Assembly: GCF_008086345.1 (NCBI RefSeq) | Contig: NZ_CP043006.1 | Coordinates: forward strand, 742,032-806,031 | Source: Chitinophaga sp. XS-30 | GTDB taxonomy: Bacteria; Bacteroidota; Bacteroidia; Chitinophagales; Chitinophagaceae | Direction: 5' to 3' | DNA length: 64,000 nt | Shown: piece after piece, positions 19,201-25,598 of the stretch | How positions within the stretch are numbered: the first letter of the stretch is position 1 | Layout: every line of letters starts with the position of its first letter | The notes under the pieces: generated by a model | The model's input: the letters and a program-made list of their open reading frames with translations, nothing else | Databases searched by the model: none | Told to the model about the DNA's origin: nothing | Program-made: the position numbers and the translations under genes

Positions 19201-19506
19201 TTGTACACTGCAGCCAACGCAGAGCAGGGGAATAATATTGGTGTGGCTTGTACCCGGACTAAAGATCGGGCCCGGAGCGAACATATTACGTGTACTCGTG
19301 TACGTTATTGTCCGGTTTTTCTTTAGCAATGGCGATTCTCCATACACGGTTATCGTGGCTGGGGCTGCTTTTTCTATGGCGGGATACCACCAGTACTGCG
19401 TGTTATTTGCTGCGGAGGCATCCGTGGCCAGCCCTGTGGGCAACAGTGAGGCCATCAGTATGACAAAAGCGCGCAAAACACTCTTAGGAGTAACATTCAG
19501 ACTCAT
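10228..19506 (-). CDS. Giant repetitive adhesin with type B T9SS C-terminal domain
   Basis: 3092-residue surface protein. A signal peptide (MSLNVTPKSVLRAFVILMAS..., ending DASA) is followed by six copies of a roughly 150-residue module with a CxxC motif (Cys pairs near residues 96, 341, 585, 832, 1159 and 1658) mixed with 22 Ig-like domains of about 78 residues. Each Ig-like domain is marked by WYD/WY(S,T)..GG..(L,V)FTG and a TTYYVEA strand and resembles the Ig_7/CHU_C-associated type. Then come a fibronectin type III domain (about 2910-2990) and a gliding-motility-type C-terminal domain (about 3003-3092, VFVPNAFTPNGDGLNDVLFV to the end). The C-terminal domain directs T9SS export. ATG 19506 is chosen over a TTG at 19512. 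By family it acts in adhesion or gliding, in the manner of SprB. The binding target is unknown. Confidence 0.93.
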   Translation of the reverse strand: MSLNVTPKSVLRAFVILMASLLPTGLATDASAANNTQYWWYPAIEKAAPATITVYGESPLLKKNRTITYTSTRNMFAPGPIFSPGTSHTNIIPLLCVGCSVQSPTLSYDGDINTAARVQIALGIAGRVGQRIIFPGTYESGDSIVLDFEVPTAVLSADILASIRVEAFNGNTSVSVTDLNELVNLQLLGAGVGASGKMRAIIPVGATFDRVEVTTGALLSALGGLYIYEVTATVPVTVTPSANPVISPAGSAATFTASHRLGATTYNWYDAPAGGNLLGTGSSFTTPVLTRGVHQYWVEATTGDGLTSFIRTAVNVDIGGGPGPLWTYGDQQESPLINGVCVGCTVTDPLNAVDANPNTSSLLSTAVGALGGVSQLIHFPGTYQAGDSIAVDFELPNQLISAQLLGGITLESYMGGTPNGDAILLDNSLVRLEALGAGIGSTGKFRVTIPVNTGFDGVRIGTSAVLAGLSGLRIYEAAAFMPVTVTPPSSIVPSGGTATMEASVRAPGATYTWYDTPTGGTPLATTAEFTTPALTRSKTYYAEASTPDGLTSFHRTAANVTVSGGPGPLWTYGDQQQSPVISGICLGCLVQNPGLAVDEDTTTASQAILTVGALGSVGQLIKFPGTYQAGDSISFTLGVPSQLLSAQLLSGIRVQTYNGDTPNGDAMMLDNSLANLQALGLDVTGNVGKFRVTIPVNSTFDGAQVDLTGLVSGLSSLNIYEAAAFIPVTVTPDDVSVPFGNDTTLTASIRLPGATFNWYDAPTGGNLLHTGPEFTTPVLVQDQTYYVEAATPDGLTSYIRTAVDVNVMVGPGSPDLSCGRGITQTNNTFGLCLLCAISDAGLAVDDNPQTASRLNVPVGLLGAGVYQRMAFGQESSAGDSLRIVVGSTTGLLNLTLLGNVTIRPRNNGVENAADVVALNNGLLHAQLLDGGTRQVLSYVPSGVFDEVEIRVNGIATALTEINVYYVQQITPMATVAADTVNVCSGQDAVLNATAPAGATFRWYDAPSGGNLLFTGDTYTVDSVTANAVYYVEAASGTTTCASEVRKPVFVRVGLATISVTANSVTIPQGGTATFNVNTPDTALTYNWYTVPTGGTPVFTGPSFTTPALSATTTYYVEATTSTGCATPQRIAVVANVVISNPDVPCDIATTQISNANGLCVGCYVDNQGSAVDASTETFSSLHAILGLLGGYVQQTLIFPAASDAGDSVRLLLSFPASLADISLLGSVQIATYNGNTYNNDRTALNTSLLNLQLLPGNQQALVTFSPSAMFDRVEVRLNSGLAQALNAVNVHYAQRFVPVPVLQADTVSTCVGGTAAFSVTPLANTVYRWYSQPTGGTVLFTGTDFQSGPVTTDTAFYVEAMKASTACANPIRTKGVVTIAGSPAAPTLESTSVTTCGGSSATLRATAPAGATFRWYSQPTGGTVLFTGAEFVTPLLDSSVVYYAETVSAGGCASDTRTAVQVDVSAQPGTPDVTPQSAEICAGGTATLSATSATPGVTFNWYTSAALDNLIFTGPSFTTPALTTSTTYYVVAANGQCISATPATVAVQVNEVPIQPTVVIDPVSGIVEYGQTATLTATSASPGATYRWYLDSTGGTPVFTGNPFTTPALANTTRYFVEAVAASGCASGRTAATVNVNRDFNPGCDFANSQTSNVNGLCVGCAVNAGDNAVDTDTTNFATITQVLSLLGADISQTLNFGSLAAAGDTVKLRLSFPTGLLDLSVLSAIEVTSYNGAVSNNDTRTLNSTGISLVVLGGTNQRAVLFSPGDDYDRIEIKVRGGVASALVNLNVHYANRVLSSPVITPDIITICAGSTATLTAVASDSATVRWYTSPSGGTPVFTGKVFTTPQLTASTTYYAESYRASTDCANPVRTPVTVQVQAVPELPAILKGDTTICTGGSATLIARPVNAAHSIRWFSTATGGTPLSADSIFTTGALTANTTFYAEAYNGTCGSATRVPVAVTVVTAPPDPVLESGNVSICGGTTATLRVTSSTTGLIIRWYTVQSGGTPVFEGAEFTTPVLTATTIYYVEAVNAAGGCINGGGRIQATVTVNTTPAVPVLVNGTTVVCNNQPATLSVQNPVTGVTYNWYDAATGGNMLATGATFITPALTDSATYFVEAVGTGNCPSTTRATAGVSVQNELDAPTVESANVTVCSGEQATLRVLNPLGGITYEWYDAPGGNKLFTGPVFVTGAVVAAADYYVSAVSAGGCSSATQTQVNVQVTTAPLQPVIIGSTTVCAGDSISLSIQNPQTGLTYAWFSTQTGGTPLAQGTSFKPAGVTATTTYYVEASNGTCTSAGRTSVTVTVNPAPPVVTVDAATKTICTGNTAILSVVNPQAGLTYRWYDMETGGTVLSTQADFTTPALTANTDYYVEAINSSNCSSPARTKVSVVITAGPAAPAVESADVAVCSGAQATLNVLNPQAGITYDWYDAPGGNKLFTGPSFVTGPVTAAVNYYVAAVSAGGCVSATMTQVSVTVTTPPALPVITGSTTICAGSAVSLSVQNPLPGVTYTWFSAQTGGTQLAQGTTFAPAGVTATTTYYVEAASGTCTSISRTSVTVTVNPVPGAVTVDAATKTICSGNTATLSVQSPQPGLTYRWYDVATGGTVLSSQSDFVTPALTANKDYYVEAVNGNNCTSATRTRVSVVVTAGPDAPDLDAEVTVCSGNRATVNVQGPTTGIDYRWYDAPAGGNLLFTGNTYISEPVNTRDTLYVESAVQGGNCTSTGRTQVILIPADAPGTPVLVNGGTLTVCSGNTATFTVQNPVPGVTYRWYDAPANGTLLQSSTSASYTTGTLTADISVYVEAVIGSGCISDTRAMATATVGDVPLPPSVTADALQVCKDSSATLTASSTQAGVIFSWYTAATGGAAIFTGPVFVTPGITATTIYYVAAGYNGGCMSATRTPITISILEPLDAPRVTVASRTATSITFQWDVIQGAIGYRVSTDGGATFTQPSSGLTGTTHTVTGLEPNQTITLQVMAIGATPCANSAWFLGGGGTDNPAGNAVFVPNAFTPNGDGLNDVLFVYGTTISTMEMRIFNQWGQMVFESKDKGRGWDGTMSGVKQPVGVYTYVLKAVLQDGTQVQKRGTITIVR
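11551..13080 (-). repeat. Tandem duplication of a three-Ig-domain block in the adhesin
   Basis: Two adjacent units, about 12316-13080 and 11551-12315, with an exact spacing of 765 bp (255 codons) measured at the VESA(N/D)V segments. Each unit holds the same ordered set of three Ig-like domains (WYDAPGGNKLFTGP, WF(S)xQTGGTxLAQGT, WYDxxTGGTVLSxQxDF). Similarity within a domain position is higher than between different positions, showing a recent segmental duplication. Confidence 0.85.
14100..19225 (-). repeat. Six dispersed CxxC modules in the adhesin N-terminal half
   Basis: Repeats start at a Cys-x-x-Cys motif (CVGC, CVGC, CLGC, CLLC, CVGC, CVGC at about 19209-19220, 18476-18487, 17743-17754, 17002-17013, 16021-16032 and 14523-14534). 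Each goes on with xxAVDxxxxT, LGxxxxLxFPxxxxAGDSx, a YNGxxxNxD segment, and ends in (F)DxVxIxxxxxxALxxxNIYxA or YAQ. I do not recognise this module as a named domain. Confidence 0.75.
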
Positions 19507-20210
19507 ATACAATGCTTTGGGTTATGTATGAAAGTTATTATTGCGAAATAGATACTCGAACACATGGTCCTGATCGATCAGGATATGAATTGGCGGTTGA
19601 ACTGCATTCACAACATCAGGGTATAATTTTGAAGAAAGGTAATCTGTCAAAAAATCAGATCTGCTGATTCGGTTCCATTCGTTTTTGATAGGATACTTTC
19701 TTAGTTACAGGAATGGTTATTGCATTAACGACTACACGAAAGTAGGGAGCGTCAGCGTGGAATCGATGTGCCATTTCTGTTCATTAATCAATATTCATTC
19801 ACTCTGTTCATTTTCATGAAATCCTGTTCATTTTGTTCATTTTAGCACAGGGAGAACAAAATATTTGCATCTTTGTATTCATCTGTAAAAGGGCCAATCA
19901 CCTGCTCATTGTCAATTGTAAGTCAAAACTTTATGATGAATCCACCCGTATCCACCTCTTTTGTATTAGTTAGGTATCCTAATATGGTGCATTATACCGT
20001 ACAGCAACTAACGCAAATATTATTTCCGGGCTTCGCTGTTCATTTAATATCTTGATAAAGAATTAATAAGGCATGCCTGTTCACCCGAATGACACCTGTT
20101 CATTTTATTCATTTTTATCCGCCTGAATCCGAATGTTCATTTTACTACGTATGTATGTCATTTATACCTGATCCCCAGGCTCCCCTAACCCAGTCAATAA
20201 TGTTACCTAT
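19507..20210. other. 704-bp divergent intergenic region
   Basis: AT-rich region between the adhesin (minus) and the STAND ATPase (plus). Beyond the TGTTCATT cluster I see no gene; the 60-codon frame at 19873-20055 would start at TTG and has no features of a real protein. No clean TAnnTTTG promoter was found for either gene. Confidence 0.6.
19778..20143 (+). repeat. Clustered TGTTCATTTT motif in the divergent intergenic region
   Basis: TGTTCATT occurs seven times in the same orientation in 366 bp (starts at 19778, 19805, 19825, 19834, 20037, 20097 and 20134), five of them as full TGTTCATTTT, plus a TGTTCACCCG variant at 20078. A palindrome TTTCATGAAA lies between two copies at 19812-19821. 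The cluster lies 70-430 bp upstream of the STAND ATPase start and behind the divergent adhesin start. It looks like an operator array for a dedicated regulator. Confidence 0.7.
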
Positions 20211-22775
20211 ATGATCGACCTGTCCTACGATTATATCATTACGCTTCAACAGGAAGTGTTAAGAAAGTTTGGTGTGGACCATATTCAACCAAACCAGTGC
20301 AAGCATCTTGCCCAATCCATTTTAAAACAAACTGGCAAACTTGTTAGTGAGACAACCTTAAAGCGTGTATTCGGTCTGGCGGCCACTCAGCACAGCTTTT
20401 CCCGCTACACCTTGAACACACTTTCACAGTATTGCAGATTCAAGGACTGGGAAGACTTTCAGCAGCAACTCCAGCGTAAAAGCCCAAAGCAGCTGGCAGG
20501 CCATTCCAGATGGGGCGATATCAAAAAGAAAGCGGTAGCCGTGTCCAATTACACCATGCTGACGCTCAAGAACCGCAGCGGTATCCCCTTCCCACACACC
20601 GTACCCCGCCAGTACTGCCTGTCGCACATCGAACGCTTCCTCGAAAGCAGTTATGCCGCTACTGTACTGATAGCCCCGGCCGGCTGGGGGAAATCGATTG
20701 CGCTGGTACACGCAGCCGAACACAACTGGTTTGGCAGGAACGCCGTGCACCCGGAAGATATTTGCTGGTTCGTTAATGCCCATGCTGCCGGAAGCCTCCT
20801 CCTCAAAGGGTTCTCCCTGTCGTCGTGGCTCGACAACCAGCTCAGCCTGGGCAATGGCGAGAACTTCCGCGAATATTTCAGCGCCCATCAAAACGAAAAA
20901 GGCGGAAGGCTGATACTGATCATCGACGGCTTCGACGAGATCACCATGGGTGCAGACAAGCTGAAGATGCTCTATAACAAACTGGAGGATTTTGTATATT
21001 CCAATGACCAGCATCCCTGGGTAAAGGTCATCCTCTCCATCCGCTCCAGCACCTGGGCGGAAGTATTCCAGCAATCCCTGCAATACCCCGCCTTCCGAAA
21101 ATGCTGGTATCTCGGCCCGGAGATGGATGAAGATACCAATACCAACATCCCCATGCTTACCGCAGAGGAAGTGAAGAGCGTACTCTATAATTGCAACTTC
21201 CCGGGAACCACCGTCCAGGCACTGTCCGACGGCTTCCTGCAAAAACTGCATCATCCGTATTATCTGCAACTGTTCTGCCAGTTCAATCACTCACCCGGAC
21301 AATCGTTCGTAGATGAAAATCTCAGTCTCACCGAGATCATTTCCCGTTTCATCCAGCAACGCGTCTTCAACTCCCCTGCAAATACCTTCAAGATCCGCAT
21401 CATTCAAAAAATGCTGCAACTGCTGGATATGGGGAAAGGCGGGTTGCGGACGGACAAGAGTGCATTGCTGAAGCAGCATCCGGAACTCTTTCCGGCCTAT
21501 AAAGAACTGATCGCAGACAATATCCTGGTAGAAGAAAATTTCAGCCAGGAGATCATGTTTAACGTGAAAGTCCGCTTTGCGCACAACTTCCTGCTGGAAT
21601 ATTTTACGGCCATGCACTTTCTGGAAGCCCACGGAGAATCGGTTTCCGTGGCTATGTTGCGGCAGGTGCTTGACTATTTCCCTCAATCGCCCTTCCGGAT
21701 ATCCGTTCTGAAATGGATACTGCGCTTTGCCATCATGCACGAGCAGGCAGACAGCATACGGCTCATCTTCCAGCTGCCGCTGGCTACGATCGAAAAAGCC
21801 CATCTGCTGGAATACCTTGTGCTCCATTATCAACAGGGAGACAAGCAGGAACAGCTCCAGCAGATCTTCCCCCATGGCTATTTCCGGAAGAACCCCATCA
21901 GCACCTTCATCAATGATGATTTCATTCATTTCAAAAAACAAAAGCTCCTGAATACCCTGCTTAGCATCGCAGAGTCCACCGAAGACAAACTGAAGATCCG
22001 TTCGAATCTCTTTATTATGGCCATGATGCGGCTGGATGCGGAACAAAGCGAAATAGAGCTGGCCGGCATCAAGAAGCTCTGCGCAGGCAATGAAACGCTC
22101 AAAGAGATGTGGATAACACCATATGAAGCGTTCCTGTTTATTTATGAATACCTCAAATTCGGCGCCCTGAATGTGGAAATGCGGGACAAGATCTATCACT
22201 ATGCCCGCCACTGGAGCATCCCCAGCCGGAAAACTTTTTCCGTCGGAGACGAGTCCGTTTACCGCGCCATCTGCTTTGCCTTCCTGTTAATGGGCGATCA
22301 TCAGCAGATGATCGGGTTTTCACAGCGGCTGTTCAGCGAACATCCGTCCATCCTCTTCAACCGTACAGACCCGTTCCGGCTTATGCTGCTTTGCTGGAAA
22401 GCACAGGCCCACCTCGGCGTGAATGATGTAGCCGCAGCCAAACGTATCAGTACACATATAGAACTGGTACTGCGGCACTATTCCACCGATTTCTTCAGCG
22501 GCCGCCACCTGGAAGCCCTGCAAAAAATCATCGCAGCGGAGATATGGTACAGGGAGAAAGAACTCAACAAAGCCATCCGCGCGGCAGAATCCGCTATGGA
22601 CATTGTACAGCGGCTGGACTTCAAACTGTTCGCACTTCTGAACTATGGCGTACTGAACCGTATCTACCATCATCTGCAAATGGACAAACAGCAAAAGGAT
22701 GCCAAACGGAATATCATCATTATCTGCGAAGGCACTACTTTCAAACAGGTGATCCCGAGATTGGTGGAACTGTAG
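20211..22775 (+). CDS. STAND/NACHT-type ATPase with N-terminal HTH-like domain
   Basis: 854-residue cytoplasmic protein. Residues 1-90 form a compact helical domain (LVSETTLKRVFGL, TLNTLSQYCRFKDWEDF) of a kind found at the N-terminus of many Bacteroidota regulators and NTPases; it looks like a DNA-binding or winged-helix module. A P-loop ATPase follows, with Walker A APAGWGKS near residue 156 and Walker B LILIIDGFDEI near 234, as in NACHT proteins. The remaining 500 residues are helical, repeat-like and rich in Leu, probably a sensor region. Proteins of this class act as signal-dependent switches; some protect against phage, others regulate transcription. The upstream TGTTCATT array suggests autoregulation here. 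The target is unknown. Confidence 0.82.
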   Translation: MIDLSYDYIITLQQEVLRKFGVDHIQPNQCKHLAQSILKQTGKLVSETTLKRVFGLAATQHSFSRYTLNTLSQYCRFKDWEDFQQQLQRKSPKQLAGHSRWGDIKKKAVAVSNYTMLTLKNRSGIPFPHTVPRQYCLSHIERFLESSYAATVLIAPAGWGKSIALVHAAEHNWFGRNAVHPEDICWFVNAHAAGSLLLKGFSLSSWLDNQLSLGNGENFREYFSAHQNEKGGRLILIIDGFDEITMGADKLKMLYNKLEDFVYSNDQHPWVKVILSIRSSTWAEVFQQSLQYPAFRKCWYLGPEMDEDTNTNIPMLTAEEVKSVLYNCNFPGTTVQALSDGFLQKLHHPYYLQLFCQFNHSPGQSFVDENLSLTEIISRFIQQRVFNSPANTFKIRIIQKMLQLLDMGKGGLRTDKSALLKQHPELFPAYKELIADNILVEENFSQEIMFNVKVRFAHNFLLEYFTAMHFLEAHGESVSVAMLRQVLDYFPQSPFRISVLKWILRFAIMHEQADSIRLIFQLPLATIEKAHLLEYLVLHYQQGDKQEQLQQIFPHGYFRKNPISTFINDDFIHFKKQKLLNTLLSIAESTEDKLKIRSNLFIMAMMRLDAEQSEIELAGIKKLCAGNETLKEMWITPYEAFLFIYEYLKFGALNVEMRDKIYHYARHWSIPSRKTFSVGDESVYRAICFAFLLMGDHQQMIGFSQRLFSEHPSILFNRTDPFRLMLLCWKAQAHLGVNDVAAAKRISTHIELVLRHYSTDFFSGRHLEALQKIIAAEIWYREKELNKAIRAAESAMDIVQRLDFKLFALLNYGVLNRIYHHLQMDKQQKDAKRNIIIICEGTTFKQVIPRLVEL

Positions 22776-22829
22776 CAATCGCCGGTAAAGGTGCTGCACA
22801 ATGATAGCATTTTGCCGATATACCCGGAC

Positions 22830-22856
22830 TTGTGCCGCATATTTGGCATAATTTTG
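22830..22856 (+). promoter_or_regulatory. Candidate Bacteroidota promoter for the transglutaminase-like gene
   Basis: TTG at 22830-22832, a 16-nt spacer and TAATTTTG at 22849-22856, ending 17 nt before the ATG at 22874. It matches TTG-N17-23-TAnnTTTG except for a spacer one base short. It suggests the gene can be transcribed apart from the STAND ATPase. Confidence 0.45.
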
Positions 22857-22873
22857 TGGTATTATAATCCACA

Positions 22874-23782
22874 ATGGCCATTGATCAAAGTAAATACACC
22901 ACCCTACAGCATTTTCTGCTGAACCTGTTGAGCCTGTTGACCATTCTGCCGCTGGCGCCGTATATTAACAGGTTCCTGCCAACCATACAGGTATGGGACT
23001 GGCATATTGACCTGGTACTGTCCGTTCTCATCGCTTTTCTGTTCACCCGTCTGCTGCTGTGGTTATTCAAACCGCTGATCATCCCCGCCTTTGCGCTCGT
23101 TGCCGGCTTTATGCTGTTCAATACCTGGACGGGCCGCTACTCATTCTCCAATGTTATCAATGATTATCAGGGGATGGTACAGGGCAACTGGGGCACCAGG
23201 GACAAAAAACAGCTGGATATCCTCAGCTTCTATCCGCGCAGGGTGGAGAGTTACGTCGATAAAACCGTACGGGGCATCAGGGAAAAGATCAATTTCCAGG
23301 ACTCTACGGTACGCAATTTCTCCGTACAACATTCGCTCGATCACTATGACGAATACTGGCCCAAATACGGCAAGATCATCAGGTATCTTTCGCTTTACCG
23401 GCATATAAGGGAGAATTTCAAATATGTGAATGACAGTCAGCGGGACGAGTATTTCGCGACACCCATGGAGACTATCCGCAACGGGCTGGGGGGAGATTGC
23501 GACGACCATTCCATCCTGGTCACCTCCTGCCTCCAGTCCATCGGCGCACGTACCCGGATCGTACTGATCCGCGGCCACGCCTACCCGGAGCTTTATTGCG
23601 GCAACGAGCAGGAATTCGAGGTCATCAAACAGGCCATCGTGCTGCTCTTCAACAATCCTCCCGTAAAAGAGTTATATTATCATGAAATGAAAGGGGAGTA
23701 CTGGATCAATCTTGATTATACGGCACGCCATCCCGGCGGCCCTTACCTGAACGACAAAGTATATGCCCTGATAGAATTATAG
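22874..23782 (+). CDS. Membrane-anchored transglutaminase-like (papain-fold) protein
   Basis: 302-residue protein with about three hydrophobic N-terminal segments (residues 15-85) and a C-terminal transglutaminase-core domain. The catalytic triad can be placed at Cys209 (GGDCDDHSIL), His235 (RGHAYPELYC) and Asp281 (WINLDYTARHPGG), in the usual order and spacing. Such proteins in bacteria act as proteases or peptide-modifying enzymes. Substrate is unknown. It lies 98 bp after the STAND ATPase and 25 bp before dps, all on the plus strand. Confidence 0.85.
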   Translation: MAIDQSKYTTLQHFLLNLLSLLTILPLAPYINRFLPTIQVWDWHIDLVLSVLIAFLFTRLLLWLFKPLIIPAFALVAGFMLFNTWTGRYSFSNVINDYQGMVQGNWGTRDKKQLDILSFYPRRVESYVDKTVRGIREKINFQDSTVRNFSVQHSLDHYDEYWPKYGKIIRYLSLYRHIRENFKYVNDSQRDEYFATPMETIRNGLGGDCDDHSILVTSCLQSIGARTRIVLIRGHAYPELYCGNEQEFEVIKQAIVLLFNNPPVKELYYHEMKGEYWINLDYTARHPGGPYLNDKVYALIEL

Positions 23783-23807
23783 GCTTAATCAATAAAAACA
23801 TCATCAT

Positions 23808-24281
23808 ATGAAAGCGAACATCGGCATTCCCGAAAATCATTTACAGGCCGTTGCTGAAAAAATGCAGGTATTACTGGCGGACGAACAGGTCCTCTATACC
23901 AAAACACGCAACTATCACTGGAATGTGGAAGGGGATAATTTTTCAGAAATGCACCTGTTTTACGAAAAACAATACGATGAACTGGCGGAGATCGTAGATG
24001 AAGTAGCGGAACGCATCCGGATGCTGGGCCATTACAGCGCCGGGCGCCTGTCGGATTTCCTGAAACTTACGCAGCTGACGGAGCCGGAATATACGAACGA
24101 CCAGACCGCACAGATCAAAAATCTGCTGGAAGACCATGAGACGGTGATCCGCTCTCTCCGCAACCTGATCACGGAATTTTCGGACAAGCATAAAGATCTG
24201 GGCACGAGTGACTTTGTGACGGGATTGCTCCGCCAGCATGAAAAAATGGCCTGGATGCTGCGCGCCTATCTGAAAAAATGA
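23808..24281 (+). CDS. dps: DNA-protecting ferritin-like protein Dps
   Basis: 157-residue four-helix ferritin-like protein that oxidises and stores iron using peroxide and shields DNA in stress. Typical Dps features are visible: KTRNYHWNVEGDNFSEMHLFYEKQYDEL, which carries the His and the Asp/Glu ferroxidase ligands at the dimer interface, and AERIRMLGH. Length is normal. It follows the transglutaminase-like gene by 25 bp and ends just before a strong terminator, so the two may be co-transcribed. In Bacteroidota dps is usually under OxyR control; no operator was recognised here. Confidence 0.95.
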   Translation: MKANIGIPENHLQAVAEKMQVLLADEQVLYTKTRNYHWNVEGDNFSEMHLFYEKQYDELAEIVDEVAERIRMLGHYSAGRLSDFLKLTQLTEPEYTNDQTAQIKNLLEDHETVIRSLRNLITEFSDKHKDLGTSDFVTGLLRQHEKMAWMLRAYLKK

Positions 24282-24298
24282 TCTTACCTCCCCTTAGG

Positions 24299-24342
24299 GG
24301 AAGGCCGGTCCGGCTAAAACGCCGGCCGGCCTTCCTGTTTTG
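24299..24342 (+). terminator. Intrinsic terminator after dps
   Basis: GC-rich stem GGAAGGCCGGTCCGGC / GCCGGCCGGCCTTCC with one bulge, a short TAAAAC loop and a TGTTTT tail, 17 bp after the dps stop. Confidence 0.85.
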
Positions 24343-24566
24343 CTTGCCAGCTATGCTATGGTTATGAACTTTCCGCTACTATAACAGAAAAATTTATAAT
24401 TTATTATCCATCATCATTTTATCTGCGCAATCCCGTACAATATAACACAAACGTGTAGTGGCGACCTTCCCGTCGTTGGAACGCAAACCGCTTTCATTCA
24501 TCCTCCCGGCCCCTGATTTCATCAATTATAATTGTTACATAACGGATACCCGCTTAGCTTGGCATC

Positions 24567-25598
24567 ATGAATACCCGTTACAAGCACTGGTTTTTCCGGT
24601 ATAAACTGCATCACATCCTGTTCTGGCTGGCTTATTTTATTTTCTGGACCAGCATGTCCATGCAGCAATACCCATCTTCGGTTTCGGTGTCTCTCCTCTA
24701 CACCACCGTCTGGTTTGCCGGTCAGGCCGCCTGCATATATACAGGGATGTACTGGCTCATTCCGCGTTATTTCAATACCAGGCGTTATGGCGCGTTTGCC
24801 GCGGGCGTATTGCTGGATATGCTGATCTGTACATTGTTCATCACTTTAACATTGACGCTGCTTACACAAAGGATTGCGCCGGATTCGGAGGTAAGGCCGG
24901 GACAGTTTTTCATGTTCGTGCTGATGGCCAATACCTATGGGGTCAGCTGCATGCTGGCAGCCAAGATCATCAAGGAAAGGATCATTGCGGACCGCCGGAA
25001 CAAGCTGCTCGAAAAAGAACAGATGCAACAGGAGCTGAGTTTCCTGCGGGCGCAGATGAACCCCCATTTTCTGTTCAACGCCATCAACAGCATCTATGTG
25101 CTGATCCGGAAAGACCCGGAAGTGGCAGCGCAGACGCTGGCCAAATTCTCTGATATGCTGCGGTACCAGCTGTATGAATGCACAACGGAGCATATTCCGG
25201 TGGAAAAGGAACTGGGATACCTGGACCATTACATTGCGCTGGAAAAAATCCGCAAGGGCGATACGGTGCAGATTGACTTCTCCGTGAGCGACGCCATGCA
25301 GCACTTCCAGATCGCGCCCCTGCTGATCATTCCATTTGTGGAGAATGCATTCAAACATCTTTCCAGCAATGGCGGCGGAGAAAATTTCATTCATATTTCG
25401 CTGGACTACCGGGCGCCGTATTTTTCCCTGCGGGTGGAGAACAGCAAAGATCAGGTACCTTTGCCATATCCGGCGGGCGGCATCGGGCTGGCGAACGTAA
25501 AACGCAGGCTGGAGCTGCTCTATCCCGGCAAACACTATCTCCGGATCGAAGATACCGGCAACAAATACCTTGTTTTACTTAACATCGAACTCTCATGA
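24567..25598 (+). CDS. LytS/YehU-type sensor histidine kinase
   Basis: 343-residue inner-membrane kinase. Four membrane helices fill residues 10-140, then a short coiled coil leads to the His_kinase core with the phospho-acceptor motif MNPHFLFNAINSI and the ATPase motifs FVENAFKH and GIGLANVKRRLELLYP. There is no large extracytoplasmic sensor. It overlaps the LytTR regulator by 4 nt (ATGA), the usual coupling of partners. The downstream OMP beta-barrel gene could be a target, but this is only positional. Confidence 0.93.
   Translation: MNTRYKHWFFRYKLHHILFWLAYFIFWTSMSMQQYPSSVSVSLLYTTVWFAGQAACIYTGMYWLIPRYFNTRRYGAFAAGVLLDMLICTLFITLTLTLLTQRIAPDSEVRPGQFFMFVLMANTYGVSCMLAAKIIKERIIADRRNKLLEKEQMQQELSFLRAQMNPHFLFNAINSIYVLIRKDPEVAAQTLAKFSDMLRYQLYECTTEHIPVEKELGYLDHYIALEKIRKGDTVQIDFSVSDAMQHFQIAPLLIIPFVENAFKHLSSNGGGENFIHISLDYRAPYFSLRVENSKDQVPLPYPAGGIGLANVKRRLELLYPGKHYLRIEDTGNKYLVLLNIELS

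Noticed and set aside
10228..19506. Regular repeats considered as CRISPR or satellite DNA
   Set aside because: The repeats are in one open reading frame, diverged, of domain size and code for Ig-like domains.
19873..20055. 60-codon frame upstream of the STAND ATPase
   Set aside because: Starts at TTG, covers the TGTTCATT array region and has no protein-like pattern.
20424..22211. Long antisense frames over the STAND ATPase
   Set aside because: Codon-position shadow; the sense strand has Walker A and B motifs.
24282..24566. Search for a regulatory RNA between dps and the LytS-type kinase
   Set aside because: Apart from the dps terminator nothing structured was seen by eye.
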